DNA from: an uncultured Phycisphaerae bacterium
GTDB taxonomy: Bacteria > Planctomycetota > Phycisphaerae > Sedimentisphaerales > Anaerohalosphaeraceae
NCBI GenBank assembly: GCA_937995495.1
Contig: CALKKA010000111.1
Location: forward strand, 1 to 20,233
Reading direction: 5' to 3'
Length of the DNA: 20,233 bases
Position 1 is the stretch's first letter; each line of letters starts with the position of its first letter. A program made the position numbers and the translations under genes. Below, piece after piece: positions 7,768-16,824 of this stretch. The notes beneath the pieces were generated by a model. The model was not told the DNA's origin and did no database searches. It saw only the letters and a program-made list of their open reading frames with translations.

Positions 7768-10700
7768 CTAATATGAGCTACAGAATTCAAGGTTGTCATT
7801 CGAATTATACGGCAACGACCCTGTGACATTGTCCACACAGAAACCATACGCCGGTCTCTTGATACAACCGGAGGTCACTATAACAGCAACACCGCTGCTA
7901 TCCGTGACAGCATTCTGTGATTCACTGTAGTCTCCAGTAAAGGTGCCTGTCACTGTTGCACCGACAACCGGGCTGCCGCAATCATCCAGGATCGTGACAG
8001 TAACCAGACCATTCTTGTTGGGACCGCCGCAGGCCTGGACATCAGGGATGATCGAATTGACATGGCAATCCGTCGGAGTGCAAGCACCCTGTGTGGTCGC
8101 ATTTGCAGGAGTTGACGCCGTGCCGGTATTGGCCAGTGCATCCCTCATCTGAACCGTGTATGTATACTGCGTACTTGGACTCAGACCGGTGTCCGTATAC
8201 GACGGGCTTGTCTGCCAGCCGGAATCCGTACCGCCCAGATTACCACTGGTCTCATCGAAATAGTATTCAACCGGACCACTGACATCCGTTCCTGTTGTCG
8301 CGGTCATACTGATCGCTGTGTCGCTCTCAGCAGAAGGAAGGACTGCAAATGCAGCCGGATTCGGTGTCGGAGGATCAATGTCAGGACCTCCACCACCACT
8401 TGCTGACTCGATATACATCTGATCGATATAGATCGTGTCAAAGGTCCTGTTGCCGGCAGTATTATCCGTGTCAAGGACGCGGATATAAATCGTACCTGAA
8501 GTGCTCGCTGGCAGAGCAAAACTCTGGGCACTGTCATCATCGGAGGTCTTGGTCACAGTCACCATGTTGGTGTAGCTCGAGTCATCGGTCGAGTAAGCAA
8601 ATACGAAGTCGTCATTGTCACTGCTGGTCGTCTTGTATGCCTCAACATAGAATGTTACCGTAGAACCGCCCGTTACATTGATGGTCCATTTCTGCTCAAG
8701 ATAGTCATAACGGTTAGCGGGTTTTCCGCCAGACTCGATCTCCGTGATCGACTCATAGACATTGTCACTGGAGTCTGTATCAGCATAGCTTCCGCTGACC
8801 GTTCCCAAAACATTAATATCTGCATTTGCAAAGTCCTGAGTTGGAGGTGTGACATCAGGCGTTGCAGATTCTTCGTTGCTATAGCCGGATTCGTTGCTGC
8901 CTGCATCAACCGCAGTAACTACATAATAATATGCTGTTCCGTTAACAACGGTATTATCAGCATAATCACTGGTTGCAATCTCGGTAGCAATCGAAACATA
9001 CCCACTGCCGCTAGTCGTACTGCGATAGACGGTGTAACTTGCCAGATCGCTTTCACCATTGTCATCCCAGTCAAGGCTGACTGTCGAATCACCAGCGTTT
9101 GCAACCAAACCAGTCGGAGCAGTCGGAGGTGCATCGATCGGCGTTGCTGAGTCTTCATTGCTGTATCCGGACTCATTGGTTGAAGTATCAACAGCTGTTA
9201 CGACATAGTAATATGTTGTCCCATTAACAGCTGCGTTGTCCACATAGTCACTGGTTGCAACGCCAGTGACAATTGCTGCATAACCGCTGCCACTTGTCGT
9301 ACTGCGGTAAACAGTATAACTTGCCAGGTCAGGCTCAGCATTGTCATCCCAATCAAGGCTTACAGAACCGTCGCCTGAAACAGCGGCCAAACCAGTTGGT
9401 AACGCAGGAGGCGTTGTATCGGGTGCGCCGAGAGTGAAATAGATCGTTCCTTCACTGCCGTCTAAGCCGTGTCTATCCGTATCAATCGGGCCAACGCCGC
9501 CTAAGCCTCCAACTGCGGTAACCTGAGGCGAAGAAGTCAGGTATCCTGCGCTTTGTGCAGAACCGGCGATCGTCAGTAATGAAGCGTTTAACGCAATACG
9601 TCCGCCGCCGCCGCCACCGCCGCATGAGCCTTCCCTGTCATTATCGCCGCCATCACCCCCTGCTGCAGATACTAAAGCAGCTGAATCAACAACAATGCTG
9701 TTGACAGCATCTAGAACAATCGCACCGCCAGAACCAGCAGAACCGCTGCGATAGGTCGTCGCGTCATAATGACCGTCTCCCCCAACAGCGTAAATGTTGC
9801 TATTGACAGTTATGTTAGCAGCCAGTATCTCAATTGCACCGCCGCCGGCACCACCGCCACCGCCTGTATTACCACCACCGCCGCCACCGCCACCGCCGCT
9901 GCCGCCTTGGAAGGTGGTTACAGTTTCGTCTCCATAAGCCAGACCGCCAAGACCGCCACCTTGCGTGATCCTGCCGCCCTGACCGCCTGGGCCGCCATAA
10001 CCGCCGCCGCCGCCTGACTCCCATTGGTCGTCACCGGCCAAACCGCCACCGGGACCCTGACCGGGATCACCAGCCAAGCCGGTTGCACCGCCGTTACCGC
10101 CTGCCCAACCACCTAAGGCGGCCTGGCCTGCAGTTCCAGAAGTGCCAGCGGCAGCTGAAACATCAAGTGGACTGCTGACGATAAAATCACCTGCACTTGT
10201 GATTCGAATCGCGTTAGAACCGCTTATTGTAATGGTCGACCCGGCCTGTATATCAAGGCTTGGGAAATCAAACACCGCAATATTGTTTACCAGCGTCCCT
10301 AATTCATCCGCTCCATTATTGTAAGAATACGTCGCATTTGTTGTATTAAATGCAAGCGTATCGCCGCTGTAAACAACAGTAAGGCCCAAAGGCGTCGCAG
10401 AAGCCTCATTGGAATACGCAGATTCATTGCCGCTTAGATCGGCCGCTGTGAGAACATAGTAATAGGTTGTGCCTATCACAGTGGTAGCATCGCTGTAGTT
10501 GCTGCTCTTAACATTTGTCGCTATCTGGCTATAACCGCTACCGCTTGTCGTGCTGCGATAAATATTATAGTAATCGACGTCAGGTTCGGAGTTATCGCTC
10601 CAATCCAGATCAACAACACTGGTAGCGGAACTGGCAATAAGATTCGTCGGTGCGTCCGGTGCAATTGCATCTGGAGCAGGGCCGATCTGATCAAACGGGA

Positions 10701-13700
10701 TCTCTATAAAATTAGTGATATTGGCCTGCATTGTTGTCAAACCTGAAGCTGTCAGTGAAAAATCACCTTTTGCAGCATCTACAAAACCAGGATTATTGGT
10801 TGCAATCCAGTTGTCAGATGCCTGAATATAAGCCAATGCCTGTGTTCGCGTTTTTCCATCATATTCACGTACATCATACGCCTCTGAATGTACCCTGGCA
10901 ACATTCGGGTTCCATACAAAGTTCGATTGGAACGTACATGTATCAACCCACACCTTGTCTTCGCCATCAAAATACTGCAGTTCAGGGTACCATTGCCTGT
11001 GAGGTGAGCTTGGATTGTTAAAGCTATAAGTACTCGATGCATTTGACCAGTCTGTCTGGTACGATGACAGCTTCGACGCACCCCACGTATTCAAATAGAA
11101 ACTCAGGCTGAAGGTATTTGCACAATCGATGAAATAATTATTGTTCGTAAGGAAATAATTTGGCCCGTTCGATCCTACGGCCGGATAAATTTCAGGGAGA
11201 TTGTAGAAAACATTCTGCTCAATGGTCCATCCGAATGTTGATTCGTCTCCATAAACTCCCACGCGGCCCGGTCCATAAATATCATGAATGTAGTTTTGAT
11301 AGATCAGTGTCCCGCGTTGCTGCGGACTACTGCCAAGATAACCATAGAAGACTCCACCATCTTTAAAGAGTCTGAGGACATCATAAAACTCGGTCAGCTC
11401 GATCAAATGGTCATTGCCTCTTATCGTTACCGCAAAATGAGGCGCATCGTGAATAATGTTCTTTCGGACCACCTGCCCAACCCCGTAAAGTTTAACGGCA
11501 TTGCTGTATCCTTTTTCAAAGTAAGCAAAATCTTTGATAAAGCAGTTTTCCACGAGATTGTTACCCACAGAAGAAAGCGCCTCAGTGTCTCCGCCATCGA
11601 GGATCACAGCATCTTCACCTATATGGTGAATGTAGCTTCCAAGGACACTATTGTTGAAACCGTCTATATTGACGCCATCGCCTCCGAAGTTGCGAATCTC
11701 ACAGTTGTCGATAACATTGTTATCTACCGAAGTACCAACCAACATGTCGGATCTGCTTGTATCAAAAGTAATATCCTTGAAGGTAACATAGTCGGTTCCT
11801 GTCATGGTGAACATTGCAGTTTCAAGTGATGAAACCACAATATCAGACCCACCGATTCCACCCGCGGGAGGAAGCAGGTATAAGATACCCGTGCCCCGAT
11901 CAATGAAATATTCACCAGGTGCATCAATTTCTTCCAGCAGGTTCTCGAACCAATAGAAACTACTTCCTGCACTTAAACCGTAGTATTCACTGTATTGAAG
12001 ATCGATCTGCTGTTGAGCCGTATTAAATGATGCGACTTTGTTGTAAGTGTATGCCCAGTCCTTGCTAAGGATTCCAGCGATCCAGACATCATTGGCTTGT
12101 GACCAGTTGTCAGGCCGGGTATAGGTATAACTGAAGGTTCCGCCAGGTGTCGCACTGGTGCTGCCGGTTGGTCCGGCACTGATCACAGAGTCTATCGTCT
12201 CAAAGCCATCACCGTCATTAGGCCATCGTGCAAGTGTCATCGCCCGACCGTCGACATATAACTCCATCGGCGGAGAGCTTTGAGCACATTGGAAACCATG
12301 CCTGTCAAGTTGACCGTAGTTAGTAATACCATTTCCTGCAAGATCGCACTGGAGGAGATTGGGTTTTGCAGATGCATCGACGATGCGATCTAAAATAGTC
12401 TGGTTTGTAACAGGGCTAAACCATGCCGGATCGAGTGTCATTCCACCCGCAAGGATCGCTTCTTCTCCCGGATAAGATTGATAGACGACCTGTTTGCCGG
12501 ATTCACCGGAATCTGAAGAGTCAAAAGCAATTGTGGAAGCGATATTGTAAATACCGCCTCTAATATTCACTTCTGCACCCGTCGCGGGCAGCCCACCAAG
12601 AATGTTTTTCTGATTTCTGATTTCATCTCTCGCTCTTTCAATCGTTGCAAAAGGCTGTGAAATTGTTCCAGGGTTGGAGTCACTGCCATCGGTCGCAACA
12701 TAAAGCGTTATTTCCGAAGAGGCTGGGTCACCATAAACGATAGAACCCTGAACGCCGTCTTCACCCTGCCTGTCGGGATCGACAGGCCCGTTACCGTGAA
12801 GACCGGCCGCTGCAGTTAAGTTAGCACTTTGCGGCAAAACACCCTGGCTTTGGGTAACGCCATCTAGTGTCAAGCTGGCGGCATCGATATAAATCCTTCC
12901 ACCGCCGCCACCACCACCACAAGCACTTTCGTAGGATGTGTCTCCACCGAAACCGCCTGAAGCATCAAGCAACCCTAATGCGCTTATGGTAACAACTCCG
13001 GCAGCATCAATCGCGATGGCTCCGCCGCTACCGCCTGCACCGGTACGATAAGTCGTCGCAGACCCATAACCATCTCCACCGGCTGCTGTGATAGTAGCGT
13101 CTATCGTGACATTAACCGCTCCAAGCTTTATGGCACCACCACCGGCACCACCGCCGCCACCGTCACTACCCCCGCCGCCACCGCCGCCGCCGCCGGAACC
13201 GCCTTGCAGGGTTGTAATAGAAGTGCCACCGTAAGATGCCCCGCCGGCTCCACCGCCTTGAGTTAGCCTGCCGCCCTGGCCCCCTGCGCCGCCATAGCCT
13301 GCGCCACCGCCTGACTCCCATTGGTCGTCACCTGCACCGCCTGCGCCAGGACCAGAACCTGCAAGACCGGCGGTACTGGAAGTAGCACCGTCACCACCTG
13401 CCCATCCGCCTATCGCTGCTGCACCAGCCGTTGCTCCACCGGCGTCAGCACCTGAAACGTCAATATCGGATGCGATAGACATATCAGCTGTGCTCAATAA
13501 TTCGATCGCGTTAACGCCTGATACCGTTACCGTTGCACCTGACTGGATATCAAGTCCGTCAAATGTATAGGTTGCAACTGTCCCTGAAATGGAACCGTTC
13601 ACATTATTGCCACCATTGATACTATATGTCCCTGCCGTCGTGTCAAAATGAATCGTATCAGAGGGGCCAATAATCGTTGCGGCGTTTGTGACTGAAAATA

Positions 13701-13740
13701 CAACAACAAAAAGAATCGTGAGAAAACTTTTCCTGTTCAT
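7768..13740 (-). CDS. Giant secreted beta-helix protein with two glycine-rich units and FN3 domains (GH141-like core)
   Basis: The 1990-residue product opens with a signal peptide (1-21). Modules in order: glycine-rich unit A (22-338); right-handed beta-helix (345-1015), starting LYVATDGSDSNPGT; FN3 (1025-1118); glycine-rich unit B (1120-1437); FN3 (1442-1534 and 1537-1628); a jelly-roll-like domain (about 1630-1780); a further FN3-like domain (1785-1884); and an Ig-like tail (1890-1990) with seven Cys. The helix resembles GH141, which includes an alpha-L-fucosidase and a xylanase: an entry motif of the IYVSPxGNDxNPGT type, MELYVDGRAMTLARWPN, then Asn-rich rungs. The core is about 60% identical by eye to the neighbouring 951-residue protein. 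There is no dockerin and no obvious membrane anchor. GGAAAGGG precedes the ATG at 13740. An extracellular polysaccharide-active enzyme or adhesin-like binder is likely; catalytic activity is inferred. Confidence 0.85.
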   Translation of the reverse strand: MNRKSFLTILFVVVFSVTNAATIIGPSDTIHFDTTAGTYSINGGNNVNGSISGTVATYTFDGLDIQSGATVTVSGVNAIELLSTADMSIASDIDVSGADAGGATAGAAAIGGWAGGDGATSSTAGLAGSGPGAGGAGDDQWESGGGAGYGGAGGQGGRLTQGGGAGGASYGGTSITTLQGGSGGGGGGGGGSDGGGGGAGGGAIKLGAVNVTIDATITAAGGDGYGSATTYRTGAGGSGGAIAIDAAGVVTISALGLLDASGGFGGDTSYESACGGGGGGGRIYIDAASLTLDGVTQSQGVLPQSANLTAAAGLHGNGPVDPDRQGEDGVQGSIVYGDPASSEITLYVATDGSDSNPGTISQPFATIERARDEIRNQKNILGGLPATGAEVNIRGGIYNIASTIAFDSSDSGESGKQVVYQSYPGEEAILAGGMTLDPAWFSPVTNQTILDRIVDASAKPNLLQCDLAGNGITNYGQLDRHGFQCAQSSPPMELYVDGRAMTLARWPNDGDGFETIDSVISAGPTGSTSATPGGTFSYTYTRPDNWSQANDVWIAGILSKDWAYTYNKVASFNTAQQQIDLQYSEYYGLSAGSSFYWFENLLEEIDAPGEYFIDRGTGILYLLPPAGGIGGSDIVVSSLETAMFTMTGTDYVTFKDITFDTSRSDMLVGTSVDNNVIDNCEIRNFGGDGVNIDGFNNSVLGSYIHHIGEDAVILDGGDTEALSSVGNNLVENCFIKDFAYFEKGYSNAVKLYGVGQVVRKNIIHDAPHFAVTIRGNDHLIELTEFYDVLRLFKDGGVFYGYLGSSPQQRGTLIYQNYIHDIYGPGRVGVYGDESTFGWTIEQNVFYNLPEIYPAVGSNGPNYFLTNNNYFIDCANTFSLSFYLNTWGASKLSSYQTDWSNASSTYSFNNPSSPHRQWYPELQYFDGEDKVWVDTCTFQSNFVWNPNVARVHSEAYDVREYDGKTRTQALAYIQASDNWIATNNPGFVDAAKGDFSLTASGLTTMQANITNFIEIPFDQIGPAPDAIAPDAPTNLIASSATSVVDLDWSDNSEPDVDYYNIYRSTTSGSGYSQIATNVKSSNYSDATTVIGTTYYYVLTAADLSGNESAYSNEASATPLGLTVVYSGDTLAFNTTNATYSYNNGADELGTLVNNIAVFDFPSLDIQAGSTITISGSNAIRITSAGDFIVSSPLDVSAAAGTSGTAGQAALGGWAGGNGGATGLAGDPGQGPGGGLAGDDQWESGGGGGYGGPGGQGGRITQGGGLGGLAYGDETVTTFQGGSGGGGGGGGGNTGGGGGAGGGAIEILAANITVNSNIYAVGGDGHYDATTYRSGSAGSGGAIVLDAVNSIVVDSAALVSAAGGDGGDNDREGSCGGGGGGGRIALNASLLTIAGSAQSAGYLTSSPQVTAVGGLGGVGPIDTDRHGLDGSEGTIYFTLGAPDTTPPALPTGLAAVSGDGSVSLDWDDNAEPDLASYTVYRSTTSGSGYAAIVTGVATSDYVDNAAVNGTTYYYVVTAVDTSTNESGYSNEDSATPIDAPPTAPTGLVANAGDSTVSLDWDDNGESDLASYTVYRSTTSGSGYVSIATEIATSDYADNTVVNGTAYYYVVTAVDAGSNESGYSNEESATPDVTPPTQDFANADINVLGTVSGSYADTDSSDNVYESITEIESGGKPANRYDYLEQKWTINVTGGSTVTFYVEAYKTTSSDNDDFVFAYSTDDSSYTNMVTVTKTSDDDSAQSFALPASTSGTIYIRVLDTDNTAGNRTFDTIYIDQMYIESASGGGGPDIDPPTPNPAAFAVLPSAESDTAISMTATTGTDVSGPVEYYFDETSGNLGGTDSGWQTSPSYTDTGLSPSTQYTYTVQMRDALANTGTASTPANATTQGACTPTDCHVNSIIPDVQACGGPNKNGLVTVTILDDCGSPVVGATVTGTFTGDYSESQNAVTDSSGVAVIVTSGCIKRPAYGFCVDNVTGSLPYNSNDNLEFCSSY
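8857..9417 (-). repeat. Two near-identical tandem FN3 domains
   Basis: Residues 1442-1534 and 1537-1628 of the giant protein are tandem fibronectin type III domains. They share VSLDWDDN, DLASYTVYRSTTSGSGY, YYYVVTAVD and NESGYSNE. A third, more diverged copy of the same type (residues 1025-1118, bases 10387-10668) lies between the beta-helix and glycine-rich unit B. They probably act as spacers or weak sugar binders, as FN3 domains commonly do in secreted glycoside hydrolases. Confidence 0.85.
9430..10383 (-). repeat. Glycine-rich unit B of the giant protein
   Basis: This codes for residues 1120-1437 and is an internal duplicate of unit A. Shared motifs in the same order are TYSYNNGAD, SLDIQAGSTITISG, WESGGGGGYGG, GGQGGRITQGGG, TTYRSG, SCGGGGGGGRI and PIDTDRHGLDG. 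A 25-base stretch at 10011-10035 is identical to 13308-13332 in unit A. Confidence 0.8.
12727..13677 (-). repeat. Glycine-rich unit A of the giant protein
   Basis: This codes for residues 22-338. A short beta-rich entry (GTYSINGGNN ... LDIQSGATVTVSG) leads to a low-complexity core with WESGGGAGYGG and runs of eight to nine Gly, then ACGGGGGGGRIYIDAASL and a closing PVDPDRQGEDG. Unit B repeats the same order of motifs. The periodic Gly runs between short hydrophobic strands suggest a packed polyglycine II-helix bundle rather than disorder. Confidence 0.8.
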
Positions 13741-13794
13741 CCCTGTACCCTTTCCGACTTCTAATGAGTTTGATTTGAGAATTCTTTCACCACC

Positions 13795-13811
13795 CGCCCA
13801 ATCATTGGGCG
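13795..13811 (-). other. Short perfect palindrome between the two beta-helix genes
   Basis: The sequence CGCCCAAT-C-ATTGGGCG lies in the 135-base gap between the 951-residue gene and the giant gene. On the minus strand it is followed by GTGGTGAAAG, not a U-tract. It is therefore more likely an operator, a processing hairpin or an attenuating stem than a standard terminator. Confidence 0.4.
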
Positions 13812-13875
13812 ATCTCTACAACAAAAATCGGCACACCATTTTCTTCCGCGCCTCCTTTCTTGGGCTGAAATTCCC

Positions 13876-16731
13876 CTAATCCATCCACTGCTGAAATAAT
13901 TCAGCGGTATCGTTCAAGCTAACATCACCACTCCTATCAATATCCGCACCAAGACACCAGCGATCCGCACAGCAACATCCATTATCGAACCACTTTGACG
14001 CAACCCGCGCAAAATCCAGCATATCGACACTGCCGTCTGTATTGATATCTCCCGTTCCGAAAAGGCCTGCTTCTTCAGGTCCTATCTGGTCGAACTGGAT
14101 CTCTACGAAACCGGGGATATTCGACTGCAGTGCTGACAACCCCCCTGGGGTCAGTGAAAAATCACCGTTCGCCGCATCCACAAAACCCGGGTCTGATGAT
14201 GCGATCCAATTATCGGATGCCTGAATCAAGGTATCGGGATCGCCAGAGTAGGATTCGCCGTTTCGGGTCCTGAACGCCCCCGAATGCACTTTCGTAACCG
14301 TTGGGTTCCAGACGAAATTTTTCTGGAACGTACTTGTGTCAGCCCACACCCTGTCTTCGCTATCAAAATATTCCAGTTCCGGATATCTGATTCGATGCGG
14401 TGACGCCGGATCGTTAAAGCCATAGGTCGCCGATGCCGATGCCCATATTGTCTCCAACTCCGGCAGCTTGTCTGCCGCCCAACTGGCCAGGTGAAAGCTT
14501 TGATCAAAGGTCACACCACAGTCAATAAACATATTGTTATTGGCAAGAACGTAATTAAACGTATTGCCGCCGATCGTTCCTCTGGCGAGGTCAATATTGG
14601 GGGAGTTAACATCAAACTTATAAAAAATATTCTTTTCGACGGTCCAGCCACACGTCGATTCATCCGGATAGATGCCAGTTCGTTTTTCACCGTAGATATC
14701 ATGGAAGTAATTTTGGCGGATCGTCGTTCCGCGCTCCTGCGGCTTCTGGCCCAGATAAGCATATATCACGCCGTAGTCTTTCAGGAGTTTCACGACGTGA
14801 TGAAACTCGTTGTACTCTATCATGTGGTCGTTGCCCCTGATCGTGACCGCCCCATGCGGTGCATCATATATCAGGCATTTCCTGATGGTCTGACGTACAC
14901 CGTCCAGAGACACTCCGCTGCTATAGCCTTTCTCATAGTAAGCAAAATCATAAATATAGGAGTTCTCTATAAGATTGTTACCATCGCTGAGGGTGGTCTT
15001 ATCACCGCCTTTAAGTGTCACGGCATTCTTTCCTATATGATGAATATTGCAATCATTCACGCTATTGTTAAATCCATCGATGGTCAGGCCATTTCCTGAA
15101 AAATTACGTATTGTACAATCTTCAAAGCTGTTATCTTCTCCTGATGTGCAAACAATCCCGCTGCTTCTGCCGGTATCAAATGTTAATCCTTTAAACGTGA
15201 TATCGTCGGCTCCATTCATATTAACCATCGTTTGGTCCAGTGAGGAGACGACGATAAAGGTCTGTGGATTCAATCCGCCGGCCGGGGGGAGCAGATACAA
15301 AATACCGGTGTCACGATCAAGGTAATATTCGCCGGGTGTATCTATTTCTTCGAGCAGATTCTCGACCCAGAAGAAATCATCCATCCAATCTGTGATACCG
15401 TACTGCTCTCCGTAAACAAGCGATATCTCCTGAGCCGCGGTGTCAATCGAAGCAATTTTATTGTAAGTGTAGGCCCAGTCCCTGCTAATCGCTCCGGCAA
15501 GCCAGATATCCGACGCCTGGGTCCAGTCTGAAGGCCGGCTGAACGTATAGCTGAAGGTGCCGCCGGGTGTGGCACTGGTAGAACCTGATGGGCCGGGGTC
15601 AATGACCGAATCCATTGTTAGAAAACTGTCTCCCTCGTTCGGATAGCGCGCAAGTGTCATGGCCTGGCCGTCAATATATAATTCCATCGGCGGTGTGCCG
15701 GAAGTGGTATTAAATCCGTGCCGTTGAAGTTGCCCATAATCCGTAATACCATTTGCGCCAAGATCAACCTGAAGCAGATTACTCCTTGCCGCCGGATCGA
15801 TGACCCGACTCAAAATTGCATTGTCTGTAACACTTTCAAACCACGCTGGATCGATGACCTGACCCCCGGTAAAAATCACTTCTTCCTTGGGACAGGCCAT
15901 GTAGACGATCGGTGAAGGAGCGGTGCCTGAATCTGCAGCAGAGAGATTTACAGTAGAGCTGACGTTATAAACACCTTCTCTGAAATAGACCTCCAGTCCG
16001 CCGGCCGGCAGCGGATTGGATTGCTTGTAAGACCTTACCCAATTAACCGCGCCCTGAAGGGTCGCCAGGGGCCAGTTATAGGTGCCGGAATTGGAGTCAT
16101 ACCCCCACGGCGCCACATAGATCCCAGGCGGTTCCTGGTCCAGCGGCGGGCCAAACTGGCCGTTGATCTCGATGACCCCAAGATATCCATAAGTGCTGTT
16201 CGCTGCCACGGCCACATCTATGGCAAGCCCCCCCCCGGCATCGGGTTGAACGCCATTGATCGCAACCACCGTGCTGATATTGCGAGCTGCATCAAGATAC
16301 CGGGTCTCAGAGCCGATCGTAATATCCAGGGCCCTGGGGCCGGAAGAGGCTCTGGATCCAAAAAACTTAACGTCGTAGCTCTCGCCCGGTGTCAACCCGC
16401 CAATCAGAATTTTTGCATAATTATCAGAAGAAATGTCAAGTGCAGACAGATAGAAAGAATCCCGCCCCGCTTCAATCGGATAAGCGGTCACACCGCTCTC
16501 GCCTGTCGAATTTGCCTGTGCAAAGCCATCCACACAATTATATGCGACACTGGTCGGTGTGCCGGTGCTGTCGATCGCATTTTCAACCTGCAGTCCAGCC
16601 CCATAATCGGCGACGGTATTCCAGTTGCCCGACACAATGTACGCGGCACCCAGATCAAAGTAAACTGTCGATGCCCCGGCTGCCACCGATACCCAAAGGA
16701 CCATGAAAAAAAAACCTGACTTATACTTCAT
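13876..16731 (-). CDS. Secreted beta-helix protein with C-terminal dockerin (GH141-like core)
   Basis: The 951-residue product has a signal peptide (1-20 or so), then a beta-rich N-terminal domain of unknown family (21-195). The right-handed beta-helix runs from about 203 to 885 and starts IYVAPWGYDSNSGT. A two-loop type I dockerin-like module closes the protein (894-951). Loop 1 has D895, N897, D899, S901, D906; loop 2 has D930, D932, S934, D936, D941; a CCC...WC cluster lies between them. The helix contains PPMELYIDGQAMTLARYPN, TIRGNDHMIEYNE and a DEST...GWT stretch, all shared with the giant protein next door. The resemblance to GH141 is by motif memory, so enzyme activity is a hypothesis. 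AAGGA precedes the ATG by eight bases. The gene lies 93 bases after the prepilin gene and 135 bases before the giant gene. Confidence 0.87.
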   Translation of the reverse strand: MKYKSGFFFMVLWVSVAAGASTVYFDLGAAYIVSGNWNTVADYGAGLQVENAIDSTGTPTSVAYNCVDGFAQANSTGESGVTAYPIEAGRDSFYLSALDISSDNYAKILIGGLTPGESYDVKFFGSRASSGPRALDITIGSETRYLDAARNISTVVAINGVQPDAGGGLAIDVAVAANSTYGYLGVIEINGQFGPPLDQEPPGIYVAPWGYDSNSGTYNWPLATLQGAVNWVRSYKQSNPLPAGGLEVYFREGVYNVSSTVNLSAADSGTAPSPIVYMACPKEEVIFTGGQVIDPAWFESVTDNAILSRVIDPAARSNLLQVDLGANGITDYGQLQRHGFNTTSGTPPMELYIDGQAMTLARYPNEGDSFLTMDSVIDPGPSGSTSATPGGTFSYTFSRPSDWTQASDIWLAGAISRDWAYTYNKIASIDTAAQEISLVYGEQYGITDWMDDFFWVENLLEEIDTPGEYYLDRDTGILYLLPPAGGLNPQTFIVVSSLDQTMVNMNGADDITFKGLTFDTGRSSGIVCTSGEDNSFEDCTIRNFSGNGLTIDGFNNSVNDCNIHHIGKNAVTLKGGDKTTLSDGNNLIENSYIYDFAYYEKGYSSGVSLDGVRQTIRKCLIYDAPHGAVTIRGNDHMIEYNEFHHVVKLLKDYGVIYAYLGQKPQERGTTIRQNYFHDIYGEKRTGIYPDESTCGWTVEKNIFYKFDVNSPNIDLARGTIGGNTFNYVLANNNMFIDCGVTFDQSFHLASWAADKLPELETIWASASATYGFNDPASPHRIRYPELEYFDSEDRVWADTSTFQKNFVWNPTVTKVHSGAFRTRNGESYSGDPDTLIQASDNWIASSDPGFVDAANGDFSLTPGGLSALQSNIPGFVEIQFDQIGPEEAGLFGTGDINTDGSVDMLDFARVASKWFDNGCCCADRWCLGADIDRSGDVSLNDTAELFQQWMD

Positions 16732-16824
16732 TTTATTATTCCTTAGAAAATAGGGCTCTCGAGAGATTTCAGCAGGAGACTGTTAGTCTATCCAAACGAA
16801 AATTCACAACGCTCAAACACATCA

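Noticed and set aside
9600..9910. CCG/CCA-rich repeats that at first look like a repeat array
   Set aside because: They are irregular, lack constant spacers and are in frame with Gly codons of the minus-strand giant gene, so they are protein low complexity, not CRISPR.
14491..15099. A 202-codon plus-strand open frame
   Set aside because: It is antisense to the conserved beta-helix core. A similar shadow frame appears at 11284-11829 over the paralogous region, as expected from homologous coding DNA on the other strand.
16021..16719. A 232-codon plus-strand open frame
   Set aside because: It lies wholly antisense to the 951-residue beta-helix gene, has no recognisable domain or ribosome site, and its composition is that of a reversed coding strand.
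16750..16765. Small CTCTCGAGAG palindrome before the 951-residue gene
   Set aside because: It is only ten bases long with no loop room or U-tract, and is compatible with chance.
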